Position numbers and translations under genes: made by a program. Source: Candidatus Altimarinota bacterium (GTDB taxonomy: Bacteria; Cyanobacteriota; Cyanobacteriia; Cyanobacteriales; Microcystaceae). From it: 36,071 bases of DNA. Position 1 is the stretch's first letter; every line of letters starts with the position of its first letter. Shown here in pieces: positions 20,387 through 29,573 of this stretch. Location: NCBI GenBank assembly GCA_012031035.1, contig JAAUUT010000051.1:1-36071 (forward strand). Reading direction: 5' to 3'. Under the pieces are notes generated by a model that saw nothing but the letters and a program-made list of their open reading frames with translations, did no database searches and had not been told where the DNA came from.

Positions 20387-23300
20387 TTAATAGCAAGCAA
20401 TCCGTTGTCTGGCTCTCTTAGCTTCTTGATAATCGGGTTTGAGATTGAGTGCCTCGTCAAAAGCCGCGATCGCTCTTGAGGTTTTTCGGCATCGCAAAGG
20501 GTTAAACCGAGATAGTATAAAGTTTCTGCTCTTTGCTTATCAGTTTGCTTGGGAGCGTCTAGCAATTGATTAAATTGCGCGATCGCATCATCGTAGCGAC
20601 TGAGTTTGCGAAGTGTGATTCCCCGACCTTGCGCGGCGGCAAAATAGTTAGGAGCATAACTGAGCGCGCTATCGTAAGCATTTAGCGCAGCTTCGTATTC
20701 TTCTTGTTGCAAGAGAATTTGCGCTTTAAAATTAAAAGCCACCGATAACTCTCGGTTAAATTGTGCTTGCTCGTTAGATTGGTTGTTTTGTTCGAGCAGA
20801 TCGATCGCCCGCTCGATCGCAATGAGCGCATTATCATTTTGTCCGAGTCTGAGCAGCGATTCAGTCTTGTTGATCGAGAAAACTGGATTTTGCGGATCGA
20901 GTGCTATGCCTTTATCAAAAGCGGCGATCGCTTCCTTATATCGTTTGAGATTATGCAGCGCTTCTCCTTGGCAATTCCAAGCATAAACAGCCTCTGGCTC
21001 GCTTGTGGTTGCTGCTTCGCAAGATTTGAGCATCTTCTCGTACTCTTTTAATCTCGCTAGTGCATAGCCTCGATTAGTCCAAGCTTCAAAGTAGTTACTA
21101 TCGAGAGCGAGAAGCTCGTTATATTTGGCGATCGCCTCTTCATTTTTTTCTTGAGCCAAAAGAGCATTGCCCTGCTCGAAAAGCACTGTTGCCTTGAAAT
21201 GATTGTAAATCGCGAGTCCGAGTACGAGCGCGCCAGCGATTCCTAGACTTATTAAGATCGTTTTAGAGATCGCCCCCGAAGATCGAAAAGCTTTTTTCTT
21301 TTTCGTTCTCTTAGCGGTGGCAATAACCAAAGTTTCATCGTCCGACGGAAGATCGTCAGTGGTTTCTACTATTGACTGGCGGAGTCTTATTTCTAACTCT
21401 TGAGTTGCCCAACTTCGATTAAAGACTGCTCCATAAATGCGATTAGCAACTGTAACGCGATCGTCGCGACTGACTATTAAGCCTAAATTTAACAACTCTC
21501 TTTGTTCTGGGCGATCGTCAACGGGCATATTTCCCTGTCGCAAAATTTGTCGATAAACCGTCAGCAGACCGATAGGATCGCATTCCTGATTTTCTAAAAT
21601 TTGCTGTCGCAGGACGTGCAAGGGTTCGGCGGCGGCTTGCATTTCCCAATTGTCTATAAAATTTTCTTTGACGATTTGCGTGACTTGCTTAGCTTCTTCA
21701 CCAGCCCAAATATACGATGTTGACTCGCATAGCAGTTGAAAAAGCGTTTGAGTTAGCGTTAATTGTCCGCTCGTCCAAGCGAGGATTTCATTGAAAACGC
21801 TGTAAGGAGAACTGGCTTTTTCTTCTAATTTAAATAATTGGATTTGCCCGTTCCAAGGATGCAAGGAGACTAATTCTTTTTCTACCCAAATGAGATTAAA
21901 AGCTAATTCATAAATCGGGTTAGCAATGTAGAGATTTTCTCCTTGAGCAACGATTAATCCCAAGTCGATTAACTCCGAGCGTAGCTCGCGATCGCTATGC
22001 GGAGTGTAATTAACTTTGCCGCTGTTCGGAGGGTAATCGCTTTGTGACACTAGCTGATGCTGTAAAATCTTTCGATAAAACACCAACAAATCGATTGGGT
22101 TACATTGTCGATTTTCTAAAATTTTTTGCCGCAGGGCGCGCAATGGCTCGGTGGCTGCTTGTGTCTCCCAATTATTAATCAAACACTCTTGTACGATTTG
22201 CCTGACTTGCATGGCTTCTTGGTTTTCTGCCACAAAAATGTCCGATTCAAAAATCAGTTGACACAATTTTTGAGTCAGATCGAATTGTTCTCCCGTCCAA
22301 AATAAGATTTCTTTAAAAAGGTTGTAAGGAGAACTGGCTTTTTGTTCCAATTTGAATAGTTGAAGCGGTTTGTTCCACGGATGCAGTCGAATTAACTTTT
22401 TCTCTACCCAAGCGAGATTAAATACCTTTTCGTAAATGCGGTTAGCGATGCTTAGGTTTTCTCCTGGTTGAACGATTAGACCTAAGTTCAACAATTCTGT
22501 TTGTTGGGCGCTATCATCGCTCAATACGGTTTGTTTTAGCAAAATTTCCTGATAGAGCTTCAGTAGGCTGAATGGATCGCACTGCTGATTTTCTAAAATT
22601 TGCTGTTCCATTATTCGCAAGGGTTCAGCGGCGGCTTGCGTTTCCCAATTGTCAATCAAGTAATGTTGTACGATTTGCTTGACTCGTATGGTTTCTTCGC
22701 CAGCAGCAATAAATACGTCTGACTCAGAAATCAGTTGACATAGTTTTTGGGTGAGATAAAACTGATCTCCCGTCCAAAACAAGATTTCTTCGAGGACGCT
22801 ATAGGGAGAACTGGCTTTAGTTTCTAGCTTGAATAACTTAATTCTAATTTCGTTAAAGGGTCGCAGGCGTGCTAATTCTTCCTCAACCCAACGAAGGTTA
22901 AAGGCGATTTCATAAATGGGATTCGTAATTAATCGATCCCCTCTTTTAATTATCAAGCCTAGATTTAATAACTCTGATAATTCAGGCGTGTTGTAATCGG
23001 CGATCTCTTTCTGCCGTAAAATTTGCCGATATAATTTCAGCAGTCGAAATGGATCGCAATTTTGATTGTCTAAAAGTCTTTGTTCTATTCCCTTGAGCGG
23101 CTCGTTAGATTCAATAGTATTTGGCGTTTCATCAACGTGCGTTGTTTTTTGCGAAGCTTGCTCTTTAAAAGTAAGATAATCGAGGAAAAATTCGATTGTA
23201 TTTGACTTAATCCACCCTTTCTTGACGGCTAACTCTCCAAACCTCAAGTTTGTTTGTTTTTGTTCTAAAAGAATTACTTCGATCTGCGATCGCTCAATAA

Positions 23301-23546
23301 AGCAGCTTTTTTAAAATACTGACCGATTGGTTGTCTGACTCGATGGCTCAGTAAATTCGGCCACTGTTCGGCAAAAAAATCGGCTGTTTCCTGTTTTAGC
23401 CATCCCCGCCGCGCCAAAATTTCTCCAATTCGTTTATTTTTAAATTGGGCTTGTTCTCTCAGGGCGATTTTTACTTGTGTGGAGGAAACGAGATCTGCTT
23501 GTTGTAAAACAGTACCAAGCTTCTTGATAGAGGAAGTTGTATACAT
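20387..23546 (-). pseudogene. GspE_N-like / tandem winged-helix / TPR membrane protein, two frameshifts as read
   Basis: About 1053 residues when repaired; function not known. Two N-terminal GspE_N-like units (LGTVLQQADLVSSTQVKIAL...RRGWLKQETADFF; LSDRQIEVILLEQ...KKGWIKSNTIEFFL, about 8-125). Then four copies of a winged-helix-like unit (ILEN-CDP-LLxLYRxIL ... LLNLGLIV ... ANxIYExxFN), separated by three lid-like units (WTGxQ-LTQKLCQLI ... LIDNWETQ), about 145-725. These two units resemble the parts that follow the P-loop ATPase in cyanobacterial AAA_35 (AAA-like) proteins, but I see no Walker A or B here. One transmembrane segment at about 757-780, then six or so TPR units. Frame breaks: a base missing beside HIP1 at 23286-23293 and another beside HIP1 at 20466-20473, after which AIAAFDEALNLKPDYQEAK and stop 20387 follow. 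Confidence 0.8.
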
Positions 23547-23768
23547 AACCTTATATAAATTTAATCTCTTTATAAACAGTCGCTCTGCTAAACTATCTCT
23601 GGATTATTTATTTTTACAATTTATCTCTTTTTTCATTCCTTAAAAATTAACTTTTTACCATTGTTCGCGCCTAACATTTTGTTCCCCACGATCGGGCACG
23701 AGTCATTTAGAACTCGCTATCTATAAGATAGATAACTTTAAGTTCAGATATTCTATCTACTTTAATCA

Positions 23769-23783
23769 ATTGTTTCAAACAAT
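23769..23783. promoter_or_regulatory. 15-base palindrome, possible operator
   Basis: ATTGTTT-C-AAACAAT is a perfect 7-base inverted repeat about 220 bases upstream of the gene starting at 23546, in otherwise unstructured AT-rich DNA. Dimeric regulators commonly bind such sites. No regulator gene is nearby. Confidence 0.35.
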
Positions 23784-24655
23784 CTTTATTTACAAAAATT
23801 AGTAATAATCGACCGCTTTGTAATTTTATTGTTATTAATTATGTTTGTTTTCTTTGACCAGTGATTGTTTTAGTAAGTTTGCTTGTTAAATTAAATTTGC
23901 AGATAGCTTGCCAGTTAATCGTTATCTAAAAAAATTAATTTTTACAGTAAAACAAACAATTTGCTAAAAATATACATTTTAGTTTGTCAAGCTCGTTCTC
24001 GAAGCGACTAAGCGGATCGCGATTTGAGCGGCCGCCTTACAGCGATCGATAACAGGCGAGGCGGAAAAATAATCGATTGTGCTTTCGCTTTCTATCTTTA
24101 GTTAGAAGGATAATACCCCAAGGCGATCGACAATCGTAGCCAATGCAATCATAGCTAATGTCCAGAACAATTTATAGATAAGAGTTATAGCAAAAATACG
24201 ATAAGAGCGTGTTGCTATTGATAATACTCACTTATCTTAAAATGACATAAGTCTAGCAAAAGATCTCTTGAGTTGTTTTATAGTTAAATGTAATTAGTTA
24301 TCACTCGAATTTGCTCTAAATTACTCTAGTATTTTCATTCAATAACTAGTTAAATTAGTCAATTTTAATATTGAATAGTAACTATATTATTTCTTTTGAC
24401 CGTGTAATTATTGGTTAATTTTTAGTTAAGCAATTCATGTTTTTCAGTGCCCGATCGCCTGCTAAGCTGTTAAACATTTAGGCTACCATAAAAGTTGGAC
24501 GCTTGGACTGGGAGACTGGGGGACGGGGAGAGAGTTTTAAGAAGTCTTTCTTCACTCATTAATAGAAAATCTAGATGTGGAACAGCTTATCCGGTATAAA
24601 AAATTGCTCGTTGCTACAAGAAATGAAAGAATACAGCAAACTTTAATTAGCTATT

Positions 24656-24684
24656 GTAGGGGCAATTAATAAAAAAGCCCCTAC
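24656..24684 (-). terminator. Hairpin after the proline-rich CHAT gene
   Basis: GTAGGGGC (24656-24663) pairs with GCCCCTAC (24677-24684) around a loop that reads TTTTTTATTAATT on the minus strand. It begins 12 bases after the CHAT stop codon. No T-tract follows the stem, so it may instead be one of the dispersed GTAGGGGC repeats of cyanobacteria. Confidence 0.45.
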
Positions 24685-24696
24685 TAACTTTTGAGA

Positions 24697-26804
24697 TTAA
24701 TTCCAATTGCCAACTAAAGTAAAAGCTGCCCAATAGTAAGGATGAGATAAATCCAAATTTCCTTTGGGAAACTCTGGTGGAAGTGGGATAGATTCTCCGC
24801 TTGCGAGTATAATTTTTCCGTTTTCTACGCGGACTTGCCCTTTAAGCATCGCTAGCTGTGCTTGTCGCAAAGCCTCTGATTTATTGGAACTTTCGCTAAA
24901 ATCTTGATAAAACTGACTCATTAAGCCTAGAGTGCCTAAATCGCTGACATTCCAAAGACTTGCTAGAACCGATTTTACTCCGGCTGCAACAGCTAATCCA
25001 GCAAAACCTAGTTCTGCATTGCGATCGCCCAAAGCAGTTTGACAAGCACTAAGAACCAATAATTCAACAGGAGAAGAATTAGCCTCACTCCAACCGAGTT
25101 GGTCGCTTAATTGTAGAAGTTGACTCATGCTGAGCCTGCTGTCAGAAAATTGGATGTAAGATTTATCGCGATCGCTGCCATGAATTCGGCATGAGTACCT
25201 AAATGAATAACTGCAAAATCTTCTCTTTCATTTTGAATTCTGAAGTTATTAATCGTAAACGCCTCATTTAAGAATCTTTCGCCTCGACGGGGATTAGCAA
25301 TAACGGTTTGTAGTTCGACAGGTACGGCGGGAAGGGCAACTTGCTCTTTGAATTGAGATGCTCCCATTGCCAAAATTGGTTTATTTCTGATATCGACATA
25401 GCTAATATCCGTCAGTCCAAAACTGGGAATCATGCTCACTGCATATTTCTCAACTAAAAACTGTTTGCCATCATGAAGTGCAGCAATTGGTAGCGATCGC
25501 AAGCCAGTATCCATCGTAAAAACGACGATATCAATATCATTGGCTTTTAATTGAGCTTCTATCGGCGCAACAATCCATTGATATAACTGTTGAGAATATT
25601 GCAAATAATCTTTGTCTCCTATTTTAAATTCATCGCTAATTTCCTCTTGAAACTTTTTGACAGTAGTTAGTAACTGTTCTCTCGGTACTGCTACTCTGTT
25701 CAACACCGTAAAACTATTTGGTTGAGTTAGATTCTGTTTTTGCCGATCGTTTTTAGCATTACTATGGCGTTCGTCATCATTGCGTTCGCTTGCCACGGGA
25801 GCAGAATTAGGAAAAACAGTAAAAGTGATGATTTCTCCATCAACAGCAGATACATAAATTAAGGCTGATTTTTTGCCAGTGATTTGACTGAGGTCGGCTA
25901 AACTGACAGAAATTTCCTCTGGTGGAGGAGTATCCCCATAAAAATTCATTCCTAAGTAATTCTGTACTTCTACTGCTTGAAACTCTTCCTGCATTTGTAT
26001 TGCTTCAACAGGACTTGCGTCTTGCAGTTGACCATCATAAGCAGTGCGATCGACTTCAACTGTAGCTTCTTCTGTTTGGGTTGTCTTCTCGGTAGCTTCT
26101 TCTTTCTTCTCTTCTTCTGTTTCTTCTCTTTGTTCGTCAGGTTTTTTGGGTTCGGTTTGCTCTCGCGTAGGCTGTTCTGGATTCTTCCCTACCGTTCCAG
26201 TTCCAGGTTCTTTGGGCGTATCATTATCTGCTGAAGGCTTATCGTCTGGAATCGTTCCTGGCCGATCGCTATCCCCTGGGGTGGGATTTCCATCATCTGG
26301 TTTTTCCCCTATTGGCGAATTATCGGGATTATCTGTATCGCCTGGGGTTTCACCTATTGGCGAATTATCAGGATTATCTATAACAGGTGGATTGCCTCCC
26401 CCCGGCGGATTGTTTCCTACAGGCGGATTGTTTCCTACGGGTGGATTTTCTCCTACGGGTGGATTCTCCCCATCATCGGGATTTTCTCCTACCGGAGGAT
26501 TGCCGCCATCGTCGGGATTTTCGCCTACAGGTGGATTCTCTCCATCATCGGGATTCTCGCCTACGGGTGGATTTTCCCCATCGTCGGGATTAGGTGGAAT
26601 TTCTCCAGAGTCTGGCCCGCCGTCATCTGGTGGATCTCCATCACCTGGGTCGCCTCCATTATCTGGGGGTTCTGGTGGAACTTCGCCAGGATCTGGGCCT
26701 GTATTATCAGACTGATTGCCAAACTGAGTGTTTCCAGGAAGTGTAGGGGTAAAAAATAAACTAATAATTAAACTGATTTTGAGCCAAAATTTAAGTGGTT
26801 TCAT
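24697..26804 (-). pseudogene. Exported proline-rich repeat CHAT protein, one frameshift as read
   Basis: About 702 residues when repaired, from ATG 26804 (an in-frame TTG lies 3 codons upstream). Signal peptide FWLKISLIISLFFTP. Residues 28-190 are Pro/Gly/Asp/Asn-rich, with four 12-residue units of NPDDGENPPVGE type at about 72-119. A charged Glu/Lys stretch follows (about 200-250), then a CHAT domain: His in HLGTHAEF (codon 25191-25193), Cys in LSACQTALGD (codon 25042-25044), end HPYYWAAFTLVGNWN. The frame breaks between HAEFMA and GDRDKSYIQFSD because a base is missing beside HIP1 at 25168-25175. Likely periplasmic or cell-wall associated, with the Pro-rich part as a stalk. It follows the beta-barrel-like gene by 34 bases and probably shares its transcript. 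Confidence 0.87.
26445..26591 (-). repeat. 36-base coding tandem repeat (Asn-Pro-Asp-Asp-Gly stalk)
   Basis: Four copies of a 36-base unit inside the proline-rich CHAT gene encode NPDDGENPPVGE with small changes (one GGN for GEN). Shorter NNPPVG units follow. Copy number is likely to vary between strains by slippage. Confidence 0.75.
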
Positions 26805-26838
26805 AAGTTGCAATTCAATTAAATTTATCGACAGTAGA

Positions 26839-27837
26839 TTAAAACGAAAAACTGTAGCCAGCCCCTAATATAAATCTAGCTCCATCCCCAGCCGAACCAG
26901 TAATATCAGTAATAGCAGGAACGATTACAAAAGGTAAATTTTTAAAAGGGACGAATGAAATTCCGACCGTCAAATCTTGACCCGACCATTCTGTAATAAC
27001 GCTTACTGGTTCGAGAACTCGCACAGCTACGCTACCAAATACTCCCACTGAATTAATTCCATTATTAATATCAGATTCAGAGCGAAATTGTCCTCCTCCA
27101 ACGCCAGCAGATGTATATATTTCGCTAAAAGGTTTGCTCACATCTTGAAGCGAAAATCTTTTGGTCACAACTCCATAAATCGACGAACCTGCATCAGTTA
27201 TTCCATAGGTAATTCCTCCCTGAACGCCTGCTGCAATACTAAAATCATATGGCAATCGTCGATGGATTTTGAGGTTTAATCTACCATCATTAAAAGGAGA
27301 GCTAAGATCGGTTATGCTCAGACCAACTTGTACCCCAACATATTTTCTAGAATCGCCCAGACCAAAGCCAATTCCCAAACCGCCATCGCTTGAATCTGTA
27401 AAGCGAGTTCTCTGTTGAAAACCAATTCCAATACCTACCCTTCCCCAATCTGCTCCGTAACCGGAGGGAGTGATAATGGAAATATTGGGTGAAGCTTTGT
27501 ATGGGGTTGGTTTTTCTTCTATTTCGTCGAGTCCTGGAATAATAATAGGGACTGTTCTTGGTTTAAATTCCTGTTCTTGCTCGATGGGTCGGCGACGCAA
27601 ATTTTGTCCCCTATTTGTATCTGGTGCAAGTTCTTCAATTTGGGAAACAAATAAGGGAACAAAGTTTTGATTTTTGAGAAATTTTTCAGTTTCAGAAGGT
27701 GAATTTAATTCTTCAATAGATCCTGCTGGGATAAATTCTGGTTTCCCTTGGCTGCAAGCGATTTCAGTTGCGCTGAGTGCGATCGCAACAGCAATAAAAA
27801 ATTTCACAGGTATCCAGTTTATGGACTTACCAAGCAT
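26839..27837 (-). CDS. Predicted outer-membrane beta-barrel-like protein
   Basis: 332 residues, not matched to a named family. N-terminal signal (VKFFIAVAIALSATEIA), then a low-complexity, charged segment to about residue 115, then glycine-rich alternating strands to the end: WGRVGIGIGFQQRTRF, GGLGIGFGLGD, KYVGVQVGLSITDL, SIAAGVQGGITYGI, RFILGAGYSFSF. The terminal Phe after alternating residues is the usual outer-membrane signal. It lies 34 bases upstream of the proline-rich CHAT gene on the same strand, which suggests that the barrel and the peptidase act together in the envelope. A CysSer after the signal is a poor lipobox, so a lipoprotein is unlikely. Could also be an opacity-type adhesin. 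Confidence 0.7.
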   Translation of the reverse strand: MLGKSINWIPVKFFIAVAIALSATEIACSQGKPEFIPAGSIEELNSPSETEKFLKNQNFVPLFVSQIEELAPDTNRGQNLRRRPIEQEQEFKPRTVPIIIPGLDEIEEKPTPYKASPNISIITPSGYGADWGRVGIGIGFQQRTRFTDSSDGGLGIGFGLGDSRKYVGVQVGLSITDLSSPFNDGRLNLKIHRRLPYDFSIAAGVQGGITYGITDAGSSIYGVVTKRFSLQDVSKPFSEIYTSAGVGGGQFRSESDINNGINSVGVFGSVAVRVLEPVSVITEWSGQDLTVGISFVPFKNLPFVIVPAITDITGSAGDGARFILGAGYSFSF

Positions 27838-27979
27838 TTTGTACAGTTTTGATGGAGGATTTTTAAGTTCTCCATATTATTAAATAATTTATCCAATAAT
27901 AGCTAGGGGTACAGTGTTTTTTTCTTAGGAGTAGAAGCGCAGGGTGGTTTGGTAATAGATTTTGCTTTAATTTTACCCG

Positions 27980-28501
27980 CTAAAAAGGCCACCAAGTCGG
28001 ACGATAACGTCCTCCAGGAATGCTAATTAATTGTCCCCTAGAGCGGGGGCATTGTAAAGGTTCAATATTTTCCATCAAACATCTCATCGATTGATAGTTG
28101 CTGTTGAGACTAAACAGATAAACGCTATTGCGAGAATCGCATCCTTCACCTTGTTGCGATACTAAACAAACTTTCCACCTTTCATTTGTCCAATCCCCAG
28201 CTAATAAGTAATCCTGTTGCTTATCGTATTGACGTTGTAATTTTTGCGCGGTTTGTTGACAAAGTTCGATCGCTGAGTCTCCAGGAAATAAATATTCAGA
28301 ACGCCAACTCATGAGCGGTTTTAGGTTGACTTCTCCCTCAATATGTGCGTAGGTAGTTGGGGGTTTTCTATCCCCAGCACAGACAAAAGTCATCGCAGGC
28401 TTGGGAGAGTTTTGGCTTAGCGTTGTTCTAGGATTCAAGCCAATCGTACTTAACAGCGCGATCGCCACTAGAAAAATAATTGAAATGAGTTTCCATTTCA
28501 T
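27980..28501 (-). CDS. COP23-domain exported protein
   Basis: 173 residues. Signal peptide MKWKLISIIFLVAIALLSTIG, then the COP23 pattern: FVCAGD, ELCQQTAQKLQRQYD, WKVCLVSQQGEGCDSRNSVYLFSL, plus an extra Cys pair near the end (RCLMENIEPLQC), and the C-terminus RPTWWPF. It is a paralogue of the protein at 19715-20236, with which it shares Cys spacing and the terminal P-S/T-W-W-P-aromatic motif. It lies upstream of the beta-barrel/CHAT pair on the same strand, separated by 142 bases, and may be co-transcribed. Function of the family is unknown. Confidence 0.87.
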   Translation of the reverse strand: MKWKLISIIFLVAIALLSTIGLNPRTTLSQNSPKPAMTFVCAGDRKPPTTYAHIEGEVNLKPLMSWRSEYLFPGDSAIELCQQTAQKLQRQYDKQQDYLLAGDWTNERWKVCLVSQQGEGCDSRNSVYLFSLNSNYQSMRCLMENIEPLQCPRSRGQLISIPGGRYRPTWWPF

Positions 28502-28866
28502 CTTAATTATGTTCCTTCTCTTTTTTCGATATTAACTCGACTATCGATTGTTTTGAGAGATCGTTAGTTGCTATCGAGCAGTAAAGAACGCTTATCGCCC
28601 AAGATTTTATTGGTCAAATTAAAGTGCGCGATAACTGACCATATGATGATGAACTAAACTTTAGAAAGACAATCATCAGCCATGGGAATTTATTGAGTTA
28701 AATTAATTTTCACGATCGCTACAAACCTACAAATCGCTCTAAAAAGCAATTTTTTTTGGAAAAAGGCTTTGTCAAGTGTCCAAATGCAATGATTGCCGAT
28801 TGTCCGAGGGACATCGGCAAAAAATTGGGCAAAGCCGACGCTACGCGAACGCAAATCTTAACTTTT
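28502..28866. other. Non-coding gap with a GCCGAT-GTCC hairpin
   Basis: 365 bases without a gene. GCCGATTGTCC (28795-28805) and GGACATCGGC (28809-28818) form a 10-base-pair stem with one bulged T, 49 bases after the DprA-like stop. No T-tract, so not a classic terminator. The motif GCCGACGCTACGCGAACGC nearby is a common cyanobacterial intergenic repeat. The gap should hold the promoter of the COP23 gene. Confidence 0.45.
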
Positions 28867-29370
28867 TTAATCAAAATAAAACAGAGTAACTAGCTTGCGT
28901 TGTTCCTCTGCTTCTTGGCAAGTTTGCAATAGCGTCTGGCTATCATGAAAGGCAAAACAGATAAGCTGTTGACAGCGAGAAACGATATCTCGATTGCATA
29001 TAGCACTGGCTTCAGCTAAGGACAGGCGATCGTGTTCTGGGCTTTCTACTAAGTGCATAACTTGTCGCAGTTGTTCTTGCGATTCTTTGGGCTGACGCTC
29101 TAAACTTTGGGGCAAGATTACAGTTAAGAGATTAGGATCTGCTCGCATAGCTCCTTTGATAGCTGCGGAGTTAGTTCCGGCAGCACCAGAAGTCATTAAA
29201 CGATTACCAGCTAGCACGATTGCATAGCTCATCATCTCAATTAACTGCTGATGAGTGATAGGAACGTGACGCGATCCTAACAAAGCAATACGCTTAGAAC
29301 CAGTTTGCTGAATAGCGGCTAGTTCTTGCGCTAATGTATCGGGGGTAATAATGTCTACTGATTGACTCAA
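28867..29370 (-). CDS. Stand-alone DprA-like Rossmann (SLOG) protein
   Basis: 167 residues; the only in-frame start is TTG at 29370 because an in-frame TAA lies three codons upstream. The fold matches the DprA/Smf and LOG group: RIALLGSRHVP (first strand and loop), MTSGAAGTNSAAIKGAM (nucleotide/phosphate-binding loop), VTVILPQSLERQP and a late QQLICFAFHDSQT. It is shorter than DprA and lacks the SAM-like N-terminal and winged C-terminal domains, so a DNA-loading role for RecA is not established; cyanobacterial relatives are often called DNA recombination-mediator protein A. It may instead bind a nucleotide ligand. It lies on the strand of the sigma-factor unit, 203 bases after DUF928. Confidence 0.78.
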   Translation of the reverse strand: MSQSVDIITPDTLAQELAAIQQTGSKRIALLGSRHVPITHQQLIEMMSYAIVLAGNRLMTSGAAGTNSAAIKGAMRADPNLLTVILPQSLERQPKESQEQLRQVMHLVESPEHDRLSLAEASAICNRDIVSRCQQLICFAFHDSQTLLQTCQEAEEQRKLVTLFYFD

Positions 29371-29573
29371 ATATTTTTAACTCAGGCTGAATGACCGCAT
29401 GTTATTTTAGCAAAACCTCGATCGATCTTTATCAAAAAGTTTTTTAACTTCAAAAATTTTTCGATTAAATCATATAAATAAATTTAATTTTATAGAAACC
29501 ATTTGCGCTCGTGTTGGACACAAGTAGCTACTAAATGGAAAGCAAGTAACACTCAAGTCTGTACAAAAGAAAC

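Larger units (their letters stand above)
23547..24696. other. 1.15 kb AT-rich non-coding interval with small palindromes
   Basis: No gene of reasonable length in either strand. Visible structure: TATCTAT-AAG-ATAGATA (23718-23734); ATTGTTT-C-AAACAAT (23769-23783); a tandem 15-base pair CAATCGTAGCCAATG / CAATCATAGCTAATG (24131-24160, two differences); a GGGAGACTGGGGGACGGGGAGA run near 24510. It holds the promoter of the minus-strand gene starting at 23546. It may be decayed sequence or hide a small RNA; I cannot name one. Confidence 0.5.

Noticed and set aside
26044..26715. 223-residue Ser/Gly/Pro-rich frame on the plus strand
   Set aside because: It is the reverse strand of the proline-rich repeat of the CHAT gene; the repeats explain the absence of stops.
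26839..27837. Lipoprotein assignment for the beta-barrel-like protein
   Set aside because: The Cys after the signal is preceded by Glu-Ile-Ala, not a good lipobox, and the C-terminus looks like a barrel.
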